A stretch of DNA of 64,000 bases from Mycobacterium paraense (GTDB taxonomy: Bacteria; Actinomycetota; Actinomycetes; Mycobacteriales; Mycobacteriaceae), in assembly GCF_002101815.1 (NCBI RefSeq), contig NZ_LQPM01000030.1:214573-278572 (forward strand), read 5' to 3'. The notes below the pieces were generated by a model. It saw only the letters and a list, made by a program, of their open reading frames with translations. It did no database searches and was not told the DNA's origin. Below, in pieces: positions 42,537 through 50,586 of this stretch. How positions within the stretch are numbered: the stretch's first letter is position 1; the number at the start of each line of letters is the position of its first letter. The position numbers and the translations under genes were made by a program.

Positions 42537-42794
42537 TCAGCCGGCGTCGAAGTACGACGTCTCCAGCATGTCGTGGACGGCCTTGGCGTGCACCCGGAAG
42601 GACCGCCCAACGCGAACCGCTGGCAGCTCGCCGTTGTGCACCAACCGGTAGACCGTCATCTTGGAGACCCGCATCAGTGCTGCCACCTCCGCGACGGTCA
42701 AAAATTGTGTCCTGGCCTGCTGGCCATCGCCGGAACCGGAGTCCCGCCCCTTACCAGCGGAATCTCGTGCCGATGGCCCGTTCGTAGACGTCAT
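42537..42794 (-). CDS. Small MerR/excisionase-type helix-turn-helix protein (Rv0500A-like)
   Basis: An 85-residue DNA-binding protein. Residues 1-28 are polar and disordered, then a HTH_17 (excisionase/MerR-like) domain: FLTVAEVAALMRVSKMTVYR, LVHNGELPAVRVGRSFRV. Widely conserved next to bS22 and proC in actinobacteria; target unknown. An 8-bp hairpin in the 140-bp upstream gap may be part of its control region. Confidence 0.87.
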   Translation of the reverse strand: MTSTNGPSARDSAGKGRDSGSGDGQQARTQFLTVAEVAALMRVSKMTVYRLVHNGELPAVRVGRSFRVHAKAVHDMLETSYFDAG

Positions 42795-42824
42795 CGCAAC
42801 CCAATCGTGTCAGGCCCGCGCAAT

Positions 42825-42848
42825 GCCAGCGGCTTCCCCTCCGCTGGC
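42825..42848. promoter_or_regulatory. Perfect 8-bp hairpin upstream of the HTH gene
   Basis: GCCAGCGG (42825-42832) pairs with CCGCTGGC (42841-42848) around CTTCCCCT. It lies 31 bp upstream of the HTH gene and 87 bp beyond the proC stop on the same strand. Without a T-run it may be a weak terminator of proC or an operator/leader hairpin. Confidence 0.5.
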
Positions 42849-42934
42849 ACCCACACGTGCATACAAAGAGGAGAATAGCGGGACTAGTGGGGTTAATGGT
42901 ACTGGTGAGGGACAATCAGTCCGGAAATCGTGAA

Positions 42935-43819
42935 TTATTCCGATGTAATTCTTAGCTGCTCAGAGCGCCTTTTTGCGGCCTGAACGGCCGCGTCGACGGC
43001 CACCCGCAATCCGCCCCGTTCCAGTTCGCGCAGCGCAGCGGCGGTGGTCCCCCCGGGCGACGTGACCGTGGCGCGCAGCTGCGCCGCCGTGGCGTCCGGG
43101 CGCGCGCCCAGCGCCTCCCGCTCGGCCGACGAATCGGCATCCAGGCGCTCGAGCAGCATCGCCGCCGAGCCGGCCATCGTCTGCGCCGTCAGGTCGGTGG
43201 CGACCGAGCGGCTCAGCCCCGCCGCCACGCCGGCGTCGACCAGGGCCTCGACCATCAGGAAGAAATAGGCCGGACCGGAGCCCGACAGCGCGGTCACCGC
43301 GTCCATTTGGGATTCGGGGACGGTCAGCACGCCGCCGACGGAGTCGAACAGGGCCGACACCTCTTCCAGCTGCGGTTCGGTCACGAAGCGGCCCCTGGCC
43401 AGCGCGGTCACCCCGGCGCCCACCAACGCCGCTGCGTTGGGCATCGCCCGGACCACCGGCGTTCCGGCCGGCAGCTTCGATTCGAAGTAGCCGATCGTGA
43501 TGCCCGCCGCGACGGTGACGAAAACCTGCTCGGCGCTGTCGGTTTCGGCTTCGGTGGCCGCGCGGGCGAGTTCGCCCATCACGGCGTCGACGTCGGCCGG
43601 CTTGACCGCGACGACGACGAAGGTCGCGTTGTCCACCGCGTCGCTCACCGATGCCACGCGCACCGAGTAGGTCTCGGCCAGGTACTCGGCGCGCTCGGGC
43701 ATCCGTTCGGCCACCACCAGGTCTTTGACCTGCCGGCCCGCGCGCAGCAGGCCCGACAGCAATGCCTCGCCGATGCTGCCGCCGCCGATGATCGCGATTC
43801 TTGCCATGGCGGAAAGCAT
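42935..43819 (-). CDS. proC: Pyrroline-5-carboxylate reductase
   Basis: Reduces pyrroline-5-carboxylate to proline with NAD(P)H. The 294-residue protein has the N-terminal Rossmann motif IAIIGGGSIGEALLSGLL, VVVAVKPADVD, VVRAMPNAAALVGAGVTAL and the C-terminal signature VTSPGGTTAAALRELERGG. ATG 43819 (GGGGGGTG before it) and ATG 43807 are both possible starts. Confidence 0.96.
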   Translation of the reverse strand: MLSAMARIAIIGGGSIGEALLSGLLRAGRQVKDLVVAERMPERAEYLAETYSVRVASVSDAVDNATFVVVAVKPADVDAVMGELARAATEAETDSAEQVFVTVAAGITIGYFESKLPAGTPVVRAMPNAAALVGAGVTALARGRFVTEPQLEEVSALFDSVGGVLTVPESQMDAVTALSGSGPAYFFLMVEALVDAGVAAGLSRSVATDLTAQTMAGSAAMLLERLDADSSAEREALGARPDATAAQLRATVTSPGGTTAAALRELERGGLRVAVDAAVQAAKRRSEQLRITSE

Positions 43820-43834
43820 TCCAGACACCCCCCG

Positions 43835-44662
43835 CTAGCGGGCGGCGGGCACCATCGCCAGCTGCCGCGCCTGCACCACCAGGCGGCCGAGGTGATCGAC
43901 GACGATGTGATCCTCGTCGAACCAGTCGTGACCGATCTCCACGCAGGTCGCGATGATCCGCAGCCAGCCGTCGGCGGGCAGGGCGCGCAGGAACGCCGTC
44001 AGCTGGATGGTGGGCGCCCAGCCGGTGCGGTCCACGGCGAAGGTCACCGGCGCCGACAGATCGCCGCACATGAGCGCGAACAGCGCGTCGGGTGCCACGC
44101 CGCGGGGGCGCGCCCACATCTGGATCATGGGCGGGTGCCCGTCGCGGGGCCGCATCGTCGACAGCAGCGGCCGGACGTCGCATCCCTCGCCCAGGTGCAC
44201 CAGGCCGGCCATGGGGTGGCCGGGCCCGATCGGCTCGACGTCGTCGGGCGGTTCGGGGGCCATCAGGTCCAGCACCGGGTTCGCCGACAGCAGCGGCGCG
44301 TGCGAGCCGTCGGGCGGGAAGTGCTCCGGCCGACCGAGGTTGACCACGGCGTGCACCGCCGTGCGCTCGCCCTGCATGAGTTCGACGTCGACGACACTGA
44401 TCCGGCGGCCGCGCTTGCGGAACGAGGTCAGCAGCCGCATCGGCCCCGGGTCGGGCGCCGACAGGAAGCTCGCCGACACGGCCACCGGCTCGGGTCCGCC
44501 CGGCTGCGCGCCGCAGGCGGTGCGCGCGGCGTTGGCGCACAGCGCCAGCATCGCGCCACCGTGCACCTTCGCTCCGATGGTCCAGCGCTTGTCGAGCTCG
44601 CCCTCGTAGACGCCCGGGCCGACCTCCCGCAGGGCCATCGCGGTGGTGAATAACGCGTTCAA
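43835..44662 (-). CDS. Acyl-CoA thioesterase-like double hot-dog protein (Rv0499-like)
   Basis: A 275-residue protein of the TesB-like/4HBT_3 type: KVHGGAMLALCANAARTAC in the first hot-dog half, FRKRGRRISVVDVELMQGER, and WLRIIATCVEIGHDWFDEDH-like residues in the second (TCVEIGHDWFDEDH). It likely hydrolyses acyl-CoAs; substrate unknown. TTG 44662 follows GGGGAG by four bases; TTG 44674 is the alternative. Confidence 0.78.
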   Translation of the reverse strand: MNALFTTAMALREVGPGVYEGELDKRWTIGAKVHGGAMLALCANAARTACGAQPGGPEPVAVSASFLSAPDPGPMRLLTSFRKRGRRISVVDVELMQGERTAVHAVVNLGRPEHFPPDGSHAPLLSANPVLDLMAPEPPDDVEPIGPGHPMAGLVHLGEGCDVRPLLSTMRPRDGHPPMIQMWARPRGVAPDALFALMCGDLSAPVTFAVDRTGWAPTIQLTAFLRALPADGWLRIIATCVEIGHDWFDEDHIVVDHLGRLVVQARQLAMVPAAR

Positions 44663-44692
44663 GGTTCTCCCCAAGTTGGTGTTGGTGGCCGC

Positions 44693-45535
44693 TCAGCGCA
44701 GCAGGTGGGTGCGCGCGAACTGCAGCGATTCGGCGAGCATGCTTTCGCGCTCGCTGGCGCTGCGCGCGCTCGACGTGGACACCTCCAAGATCACATGCCC
44801 GGAGAAGCGGCCGCCGGCCAGCATCTGGCACACCTCGGCGGTGGGCTGGTTGCCGCGCCCGGGCACCAGGTGCTCGTCGGCGGGCAGGCCGCTGCCGTCG
44901 CACAGGTGCAGGTGGGTCAGGCCCTCGCCCATCCGCTCGGCCATGTCCAGGGAGTCGGAGCCCGCGGTCGCGGTGTGGGACAGATCCAGCGTGTAGTTCG
45001 CGTGGTTGCCGTCCAGCGGGTCATAGGACGGCGCGAACGCCGAGATCGCCGGGCCCGGCCCGCCGCCGCGCTTGCGCATTCGCTCCCGGGACTGGCCCGC
45101 GCCGAAGAACCGGTCGGCCCGGAACGGGAACATGTTCTCCACGGCGACCTTCACTTCGCTGGAGGCCTCCAAGGCCGCGACCTGGTCGCTGAACCCGTCG
45201 GCGTAGCGCCGCTGCCAGCGAAACGGCGGATGCACCACGACGGTCTGCGCGTCGAGCTGTTCGGCGGCCCGCACGCTGCGGTCCAGCTTGAGAATCGGGT
45301 TGGCGCCCCACACCCGCTGCGAGATCAGCAGGCAGGGCGCGTGCACGGAGAGCACCGGGACGCGATAGCGCCGGGACAGCTTCTTGACGGCGTCGATGTC
45401 CTGGCTGACCGACTCGCTCCACACCATCAGCTCGACGCCGTCGTAACCGAGCCGGTCCGCGTACTCGAAGGCGGCCTCGGCGCGCAACGGGTACACGGAG
45501 GCGGTCGACAGGCCGACTTTGATTGCTGGGCGCAA
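44693..45535 (-). CDS. TIM-barrel sugar-phosphate isomerase/epimerase-like protein (Rv0498-like)
   Basis: A 280-residue xylose-isomerase-like barrel: IKVGLSTASVYPLRAEAAFE, GYDGVELMVWS (Glu), VPVLSVHAPCLL, VVVHPPFRWQRRY (His), KVAVENMFPF (Glu), YTLDLSHTATAG (Asp, His), HLHLCDGSG and HVILEVSTS (Glu), which together make the usual metal site. Reaction unknown. The apparent start is TTG 45535 with no convincing ribosome-binding site; the true start could differ slightly. Confidence 0.85.
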   Translation of the reverse strand: MRPAIKVGLSTASVYPLRAEAAFEYADRLGYDGVELMVWSESVSQDIDAVKKLSRRYRVPVLSVHAPCLLISQRVWGANPILKLDRSVRAAEQLDAQTVVVHPPFRWQRRYADGFSDQVAALEASSEVKVAVENMFPFRADRFFGAGQSRERMRKRGGGPGPAISAFAPSYDPLDGNHANYTLDLSHTATAGSDSLDMAERMGEGLTHLHLCDGSGLPADEHLVPGRGNQPTAEVCQMLAGGRFSGHVILEVSTSSARSASERESMLAESLQFARTHLLR

Positions 45536-45565
45536 TGGTCTGTGGGGGCTCTTCGGTGGATTCGG

Positions 45566-46519
45566 CTAGCCCGACTGTAGCGACAGGACCAGCGGCCCCA
45601 GGGTGATCAGCGCCCCCACCGCGACGGCGATCAACGTGCTGGCGATGTCCTCGGTTTTGCGCACCACGCGCACCCCCACCACCAGCCCGAGGATGACCAG
45701 CACCGTGAGCACCAGTGCCACGATGCTGTTCCAGCGCCACAGCTCGTCGAACGCGACGAACAGGCCGGCACCGAACGCGACCGCCAGGATCGACTGGAAC
45801 ACGACCAGGCAGCCGCGCCACAGCCCGCCGAGCCGGCCGGGCGCCTCGTGCGGCGCCTCGCCGGTGCGCTCGGCCACCGCGGCGGGGTGGTCGTCGTCGA
45901 GCTCCTCCACCGCGGACCGCTCCGCGCCGCGCCGCCGGGCCACCTCGTCGGCGAGCGTCTGGCCGCCGAACAGCGTGGAATCCGACTGTAGGAAGGACCG
46001 CACGAAGGCGGAATCCTCGGACGCGGGTTCGGCTTCGCGCACCTCCGAGTCCGTGACGTCCACCGGGAGGTCGGCGTAATGGTCCAGCGGGTCCGGGCTC
46101 ATGTCCTCGGCGCCGGACTGGGCTGCGTCTACGGCGGCGTCGGCGTGCGGCAGCGGCCGTGGGTAGGCGCTGCGCTCCGGGCCGGACAGACGTTGGGGTT
46201 GGGGCGGCGACTTGGGCCAACGCGGCTCGGGTTCGGACCAGTACGCGGACGCGGACCGGTCCTCGGGCGCCTGCTCGGGGGCCGGCTCGGCGACCCGGAC
46301 CGGCCCGCTGGCCGCCTCTTCGGCGTCGTGGTCGTCCTCGTCGCGGATGACCGGAATCTCACCGGTGAGCTCGGCGACCGTGACGGCGTCGCTGTCGCCG
46401 CGCCGCCGGCGGCGCCGCCGGGTGACTGCGGGGGCGCCGATGGTTCCGTTCCTGGCCAGCAATTCGGCCACCGAGATGGGCCGGGTGCCGGGGCTCTCGG
46501 TCTCGTGTGGTCCGGTCAT
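45566..46519 (-). CDS. Membrane protein with long acidic, Pro-rich cytoplasmic domain (Rv0497-like)
   Basis: A 317-residue protein. Residues 1-230 are hydrophilic, with a basic patch (TRRRRRRRG) then acidic and Pro/Ser-rich stretches; three hydrophobic segments lie between 232 and 312 (LVVFQSILAVAFGAGLFVAF, SIVALVLTVLVILGLVVGV, and the last near ALITLGPLVL). Such disordered N-termini in mycobacteria are often Ser/Thr kinase targets, but no site is assigned. ATG 46519 overlaps the ppx1 stop (ATGA). Confidence 0.82.
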   Translation of the reverse strand: MTGPHETESPGTRPISVAELLARNGTIGAPAVTRRRRRRRGDSDAVTVAELTGEIPVIRDEDDHDAEEAASGPVRVAEPAPEQAPEDRSASAYWSEPEPRWPKSPPQPQRLSGPERSAYPRPLPHADAAVDAAQSGAEDMSPDPLDHYADLPVDVTDSEVREAEPASEDSAFVRSFLQSDSTLFGGQTLADEVARRRGAERSAVEELDDDHPAAVAERTGEAPHEAPGRLGGLWRGCLVVFQSILAVAFGAGLFVAFDELWRWNSIVALVLTVLVILGLVVGVRVVRKTEDIASTLIAVAVGALITLGPLVLSLQSG

Positions 46520-47532
46520 GATTTGTCGCCTCTCGATCGGTTGGCGTTCCGATCAGCTTTCTGGCCTCCAGCATCGCGCACCGAGCTCCCGAAGAGCGCG
46601 GTTCCATCGGCTTCGCTGTCGAGTTTGCGCAAGATGAGACCTTCCCGTAACGCCCACGGGCAGATATCCACGGCTTCGATCGACAGCGCTCGCATGCTTG
46701 CCTCGGCCACCAGGGCGCCCGCCACGATCTGCGGTGCCCGTTCGGCGCTCACTCCTTCCAGTTCTGCCCGGTCAGCGGTGGTCATCCTAGAGATGAAAGC
46801 TATGAGTTGCCTGAGGCCGTTTTCGGTCAGCGTCCTCTTGACCCGCGGCCCCGCCGCCGAGGGCGCAGCTCCGGTGAGCCGTGCCAGCGAACGGAACGTC
46901 TTGGACGTGGCGACCGCGAGGTCGGGGGCGCCGGCTTCCAGGACCGCCACGGCCGATTCCGCCAGCTCGGCGTCCAGCCAGTCGCGCAGCATCGCCACCC
47001 GTCGCCGCCCGGGCGGGTCGTCGGGCAGCCATTCGCGGGTCAATCGCCCCGCACCCAGCGGCAACGACAACGCGACCTCGGGCTCCTCGTCGACGCCGCT
47101 GGACAATTCCAGCGAGCCGCCGCCGATGTCCAGGTTGATGATCCGCCCGGCACTCCACCCGTACCAGCGGCGCACCGCGAGGAAGGTCAGCCGCGACTCG
47201 TCGACCCCGGTCAGCACCTGCAGCTCGACGCCGGCTTCTTTTCGCACCCGGGACAACACGTCGTCGGAATTCTCGGCGTCGCGGACGGCCGAGGTGGCGA
47301 AGGCCATCAGCTCCTTGCAGCCGGAGCTGTCCGCGATCTTGGCGAACTCGTCGATCGTCGAAACCAACTTGTCGGCGCCGCGCTTGGTGATCTTGCCGGA
47401 GCTGTCGATCGACTCGGAGAGCCGCAGCGTGGCCTTCGTCGAACTCATCGGCGTCGGGTGCCCACCGCGGTGGGCATCGACCACCAACAGGTGGACCGTG
47501 TTGCTACCCACGTCGAGCACGCCTAACCGCAC
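46516..47532 (-). CDS. ppx1: Exopolyphosphatase / guanosine pentaphosphate phosphohydrolase
   Basis: A 338-residue Ppx/GppA-family member of the ASKHA fold; M. tuberculosis Ppx1 (Rv0496) hydrolyses short-chain polyphosphate. Motifs: GVLDVGSNTVHLLVVDAH at the N-terminus, LMAFATSAVRDAEN, the phosphate loop LNLDIGGGSLELSSG-like IINLDIGGGSLEL, and a C-terminal AGALVAEASMRAL. GTG 47532 gives the family N-terminus; the frame continues upstream through the 57-bp repeats, which would add a repetitive, atypical leader. Confidence 0.93.
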   Translation of the reverse strand: MRLGVLDVGSNTVHLLVVDAHRGGHPTPMSSTKATLRLSESIDSSGKITKRGADKLVSTIDEFAKIADSSGCKELMAFATSAVRDAENSDDVLSRVRKEAGVELQVLTGVDESRLTFLAVRRWYGWSAGRIINLDIGGGSLELSSGVDEEPEVALSLPLGAGRLTREWLPDDPPGRRRVAMLRDWLDAELAESAVAVLEAGAPDLAVATSKTFRSLARLTGAAPSAAGPRVKRTLTENGLRQLIAFISRMTTADRAELEGVSAERAPQIVAGALVAEASMRALSIEAVDICPWALREGLILRKLDSEADGTALFGSSVRDAGGQKADRNANRSRGDKS

Positions 47533-47534
47533 AG

Positions 47535-47663
47535 CAATCAACCTAGCCGGGTGACGATGCGCGCCGCGCAGCGGCGCGAGGAGAAGGCCGGCAATCAACC
47601 CAGCCGGGTGACGATGCGCGCCGCGCAGCGGCGCGAGGAGAAGGCCGGCAATCAACCCAGCGG
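47535..47663. repeat. 57-bp tandem repeat (MIRU-like), two full copies plus a partial third
   Basis: Copies at 47535-47591 and 47592-47648 are identical except for one base; a third, truncated copy begins at 47649. Each unit contains GTGACGATGCG, a palindrome CGCGCCGC-GCA-GCGGCGCG, and GAGGAG, the MIRU pattern. It sits between ppx1 and the divergent Rv0495c-like gene. The near identity of copies implies recent duplication, so copy number should vary between strains. Confidence 0.88.
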
Positions 47664-47706
47664 CAGTCGCGTCGCGTCAAAGTGCCAGGCAAGCGAAATC
47701 GTGGTC

Positions 47707-47719
47707 TAACGTTGGCGAC
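47707..47719 (+). promoter_or_regulatory. Leaderless-type promoter for the Rv0495c-like gene
   Basis: TAACGT (47707-47712) fits TANNNT and is followed by seven bases and the GTG 47720. No ribosome-binding site is present, so the transcript probably begins at or next to the start codon. Confidence 0.5.
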
Positions 47720-48505
47720 GTGGCGGATTCACACCCGGAACCGGGTCAAGAGGTCGAGTTGGACTTCGCCCGCGAGTGGGTGGAGTTCTACGACCCGGAC
47801 AACCCGGAGCACCTGATCGCGGCCGACCTCACCTGGCTGCTGTCCCGCTGGACCTGCGTGTTCGGCACTCCCGCCTGCCGCGGCACGGTCGAGGGCCGGC
47901 CGGACGACGGGTGCTGCTCGCACGGCGCGTTCCTGTCCGACGACGACGACCGGGCCCGGCTGGACGACGCGGTCACGAAGCTGACCGACGAGGATTGGCA
48001 GTTCCGCGAAAAAGGCTTGGGCCGCAAGGGTTACCTGGAGCTCGACGAGCACGACGGCCAACCGCAACACCGCACGCGCAAGTACAAGGACGCCTGCATC
48101 TTTCTCAACCGGCCGGGCTTTGCCGGCGGCGCCGGGTGCGCCTTGCACACCAAGGCCCTCAAGCTGGGCGTGCCGCCGCTGACCATGAAGCCCGACGTCT
48201 GCTGGCAGCTGCCGATTCGGCGCAGCCAGGAGTGGGTGACCCGGCCCGACGGCACCGAAATACTCAAGACGTGGGTCACCGAATTCGATCGCCGCGGCTG
48301 GGGTTCCGGCGGCGCGGACCTGCACTGGTATTGCACCGGCGACCCGGCCGCGCACGTCGGCGCCAAGCAGGTCTGGGAGAGCATGGCGGACGAGCTGACC
48401 GAGTTGCTCGGCGCGAAGGCCTACGCCGAGCTGGCGGCAATGTGCAAGCGGCGCAGCAAGTTAGGGCTGATCGCCGTGCACCCGGCCACCCGGGTCGCCG
48501 AGTAA
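47720..48505 (+). CDS. Conserved Cys-rich cytoplasmic protein (Rv0495c-like)
   Basis: A 261-residue protein without signal or membrane segment. Conserved-looking cysteines lie in RWTCVFGTPACRG, DDGCCSHGAFLS, KDACIFLNRPGFAGGAGCAL and KPDVCWQLP, a pattern that suggests a metal or Fe-S site, though none is assigned. It is convergent with the FadR-type regulator, their stops directly adjacent. I do not recognise its function. Confidence 0.85.
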   Translation: MADSHPEPGQEVELDFAREWVEFYDPDNPEHLIAADLTWLLSRWTCVFGTPACRGTVEGRPDDGCCSHGAFLSDDDDRARLDDAVTKLTDEDWQFREKGLGRKGYLELDEHDGQPQHRTRKYKDACIFLNRPGFAGGAGCALHTKALKLGVPPLTMKPDVCWQLPIRRSQEWVTRPDGTEILKTWVTEFDRRGWGSGGADLHWYCTGDPAAHVGAKQVWESMADELTELLGAKAYAELAAMCKRRSKLGLIAVHPATRVAE

Positions 48506-49228
48506 TCACGTTCCCTGAGTCTTCTTGTAGGACAACACCATTCGCAGCGCGCTGGCGTTGAGGTAGTACTCGACCGCGGTGGCGGCCGGCTCCGTCTCGC
48601 GCGCCAGCACGGCGTCGGTGATGGCCTGCAGGTCGGCCACCACCGGGGCGGCGTCGTCGTAGGCCCCGGTGAGTTCGTGCTCCCGCCCGCCGAAGGCGTG
48701 CTCGACCCAGCGGTACAGCAACCCCAGCGCCCGGTTGCGGGTGGCGTGGATGAGCACCCGGAAGTAGGCGAGGTCGGCGGCCTGGCGTGCCGACGCGCCG
48801 TCGGCCTCGCGCACGGCCTGCAGCGCCGCGCGCAACGACTCGGCGTCCTCCGGCGTGCTGCGCACGGCCGCCAGCCGGCCGATCAACGGGCCCAGCGCCG
48901 CCCGGATCTCCAGCAGCTCGGCCAGGAACTCCGGTCCGAGCTTGCGAACCAGCGCCTCGACGACGGCGGGGTGGGTGAGCGCCTCGGGGTCGCGGACCAC
49001 GTTGCCGCTGCCGTGGCGGGCCTCGATGAGGCCCATCTGCTGCAGGCGGGCCAGCCCCTGGCGCAGCGACGTGCGGTTCACGCCGAGGTGCTCGGCCAGC
49101 TCCCGCTCGGGCGGCAGGGTCGACCCGGGCGGAAAGGCGCCGTCGAGGATGGCGTCGGCGATCGACGCGGCGATCTGCTCGTCGACCCGTTGGCGATCCG
49201 GCGGCTGCAGCGCACTTGACTGGTTCAT
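48506..49228 (-). CDS. GntR/FadR-type transcriptional regulator (Rv0494-like)
   Basis: A 240-residue FadR-subfamily repressor. N-terminal winged helix: ILDGAFPPGSTLPPERELAE, HLGVNRTSLRQGLARLQQMG, then LIEARHGSGNVV; the C-terminal helical FCD-like domain binds an effector, for the M. tuberculosis counterpart reported to be long-chain acyl-CoA. ATG 49228 overlaps a palindrome of FadR type that also lies in the promoter of the divergent GMC-oxidoreductase operon, so the protein probably represses itself and that operon. Confidence 0.9.
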   Translation of the reverse strand: MNQSSALQPPDRQRVDEQIAASIADAILDGAFPPGSTLPPERELAEHLGVNRTSLRQGLARLQQMGLIEARHGSGNVVRDPEALTHPAVVEALVRKLGPEFLAELLEIRAALGPLIGRLAAVRSTPEDAESLRAALQAVREADGASARQAADLAYFRVLIHATRNRALGLLYRWVEHAFGGREHELTGAYDDAAPVVADLQAITDAVLARETEPAATAVEYYLNASALRMVLSYKKTQGT

Positions 49229-49246
49229 TGGCTCAACCAATATAGT
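49216..49246 (+). promoter_or_regulatory. Promoter with FadR-type operator in the spacer
   Basis: TTGACT (49216-49221) and TATAGT (49241-49246), 19 bases apart, make a plausible -35/-10 pair reading toward the plus-strand operon at 49304. Within the spacer lies ATTGG-CTCAA-CCAAT (49227-49241); on the minus strand it contains TGGTTGAGCCA, one base from the FadR consensus TGGTNNNACCA. A protein bound here would block RNA polymerase directly. Confidence 0.65.
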
Positions 49247-49303
49247 GGACCGACCGGGCACCGCGCAGCATCGCGCGGCCGTGTCGCGACCGGAGGTGAG
49301 CAC

Positions 49304-50260
49304 ATGGACGACGAGCTGCGCTCGGCCGCCGCCCCGCGCTGGCGCGGCAAGGCCGGCCGCCTGGAGGTCTGGTACGCCACCTTGTCGGATCCGCTGACCC
49401 GCGCCGGGCTGTGGATCCACTGCGAGACGGTGGCCCCCGAGCACGCGGCCGACTCCCCCTACGCCCACGGCTGGGCGACCTGGTTCGCGCCCGACGGCCC
49501 GCCACGCACCGAGCGGTTCGGCCCCGAACCGGCCGGGCCGGCGTCGGGAACCGCCTGGTTCGACGCGGCGGGGGTGCGGGTGGCGCCGGAAAAGCTGGCC
49601 GGGCGCGCCGGACCGTTCGCGTGGGACCTGTCCTGGAAGGACGCCGGCACGCCGCTGTGGACGTTCCCCCGGGCGGCGTGGGAACGCGAGCTGTTGCCGG
49701 GCGCCCAGGTGGTGCTGGCGCCCACCGCGGATTTCACCGGCGCACTGACCGTCGCCGACGCGGCGGTCCGCGTCGACGGGTGGCGCGGCGGGGTCGCGCA
49801 CATCTACGGGCACGGCAACGCCAGGCGCTGGGCCTGGGTCCACGCCGACCTCGGCGACGGCGACGTCGCGGAAGTCGTCGCGGCGGTCTCCAACAAGCCG
49901 GGCCTGCGCCGGCTGGCACCGCTGGCGTTCGTGCGGTTCCGCATCGACGGAAGGGACTGGCCCGCAAGCCCGTTGCCGTCGGTGCGGATGAAAACGACGC
50001 TGGGCCTGCGGCACTGGCAGCTGGAGGGCCGTATCGGCGGTCGCCGGGTGCTCATCCGGGTCGACCAGCCGCCGGAGCGGTGCGTGAGCCTCGGGTACAC
50101 CGACCCCGACGGCGGCCGCGCGGTGTGCACCAACACCGAACAGGCCGACGTCCACATCGACATCGACGACCGGCACTGGTCGGTGCTGGGGACCGGGCAT
50201 GCCGAGGTCGGCCTGCGCGGTGCCGACGCGCCCGACATCAACGAAAGGATCCCGTCGTGA
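49304..50260 (+). CDS. Conserved hypothetical protein, AttH/CrtC-like beta protein (Rv0493c-like)
   Basis: A 318-residue soluble protein rich in beta strands and tryptophans (WYATLSDPLTRAGLWIHCE, WATWFAPDG, GVAHIYGHGNARRWAWVHADL). The look is of a two-lipocalin-domain AttH/hydroxyneurosporene-synthase-like fold that binds hydrophobic ligands, but no catalytic residue is sure. GGAGGT precedes the ATG. First gene of a three-gene operon ending in the GMC oxidoreductase; TGA overlaps the next start (GTGA). Confidence 0.82.
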   Translation: MDDELRSAAAPRWRGKAGRLEVWYATLSDPLTRAGLWIHCETVAPEHAADSPYAHGWATWFAPDGPPRTERFGPEPAGPASGTAWFDAAGVRVAPEKLAGRAGPFAWDLSWKDAGTPLWTFPRAAWERELLPGAQVVLAPTADFTGALTVADAAVRVDGWRGGVAHIYGHGNARRWAWVHADLGDGDVAEVVAAVSNKPGLRRLAPLAFVRFRIDGRDWPASPLPSVRMKTTLGLRHWQLEGRIGGRRVLIRVDQPPERCVSLGYTDPDGGRAVCTNTEQADVHIDIDDRHWSVLGTGHAEVGLRGADAPDINERIPS

Positions 50261-50586
50261 GCTTCGTTCTCGACCCACCGCTGCTGTTCGCCGCCGGCGT
50301 GCTGATCGAGCGCCGGCTGCCCGCGGACCAGCGGGACGTCGCCGAGGCCGCCACGCTCGGCGTCTTCTTCGGCGGTTCGTTCGGTCTCTACAACAACGTG
50401 CCCGGCCTGGGCGTGCTGTGGCGGCCCTTCCGCGCCGCCAACGGGCGCGACTTCATGTGGAACAGCGGCGTTTTCGGCGTCGACACCGCGGAGGCGGGCC
50501 CGCGGCTGCACGCCGCGGCGGGCGCCATCTTCGCGACGTATCCGTTCTTCATCAAACTGGGACGCCGGCTCGGACGCCGCGGATGA
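50257..50586 (+). CDS. Small conserved protein coupled to the GMC oxidoreductase (Rv0492A-like)
   Basis: A 109-residue protein with hydrophobic stretches (LLFAAGVLIERRL, ATLGVFFGGSFGLYNNV) and a basic C-terminus. Both ends overlap neighbours by four bases (GTGA before, ATGA after), so the three genes are translated as a unit. It may help anchor or mature the oxidoreductase; this is inference from coupling only. Confidence 0.85.
   Translation: MSFVLDPPLLFAAGVLIERRLPADQRDVAEAATLGVFFGGSFGLYNNVPGLGVLWRPFRAANGRDFMWNSGVFGVDTAEAGPRLHAAAGAIFATYPFFIKLGRRLGRRG

Noticed and set aside
47533..47655. N-terminal extension of Ppx1 through the 57-bp repeats
   Set aside because: The extension is just the repeat translated (LLLAPLRGAHRHPA twice), lacks a ribosome-binding site, and Ppx1 is complete from GTG 47532. 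It is kept only as a possibility in the repeat finding.
48506..50278. Single 590-codon minus-strand frame that would fuse the FadR regulator to an upstream domain
   Set aside because: The part beyond 49228 is antisense to the Rv0493c-like gene and has no protein-like pattern; the regulator is complete from 49228.
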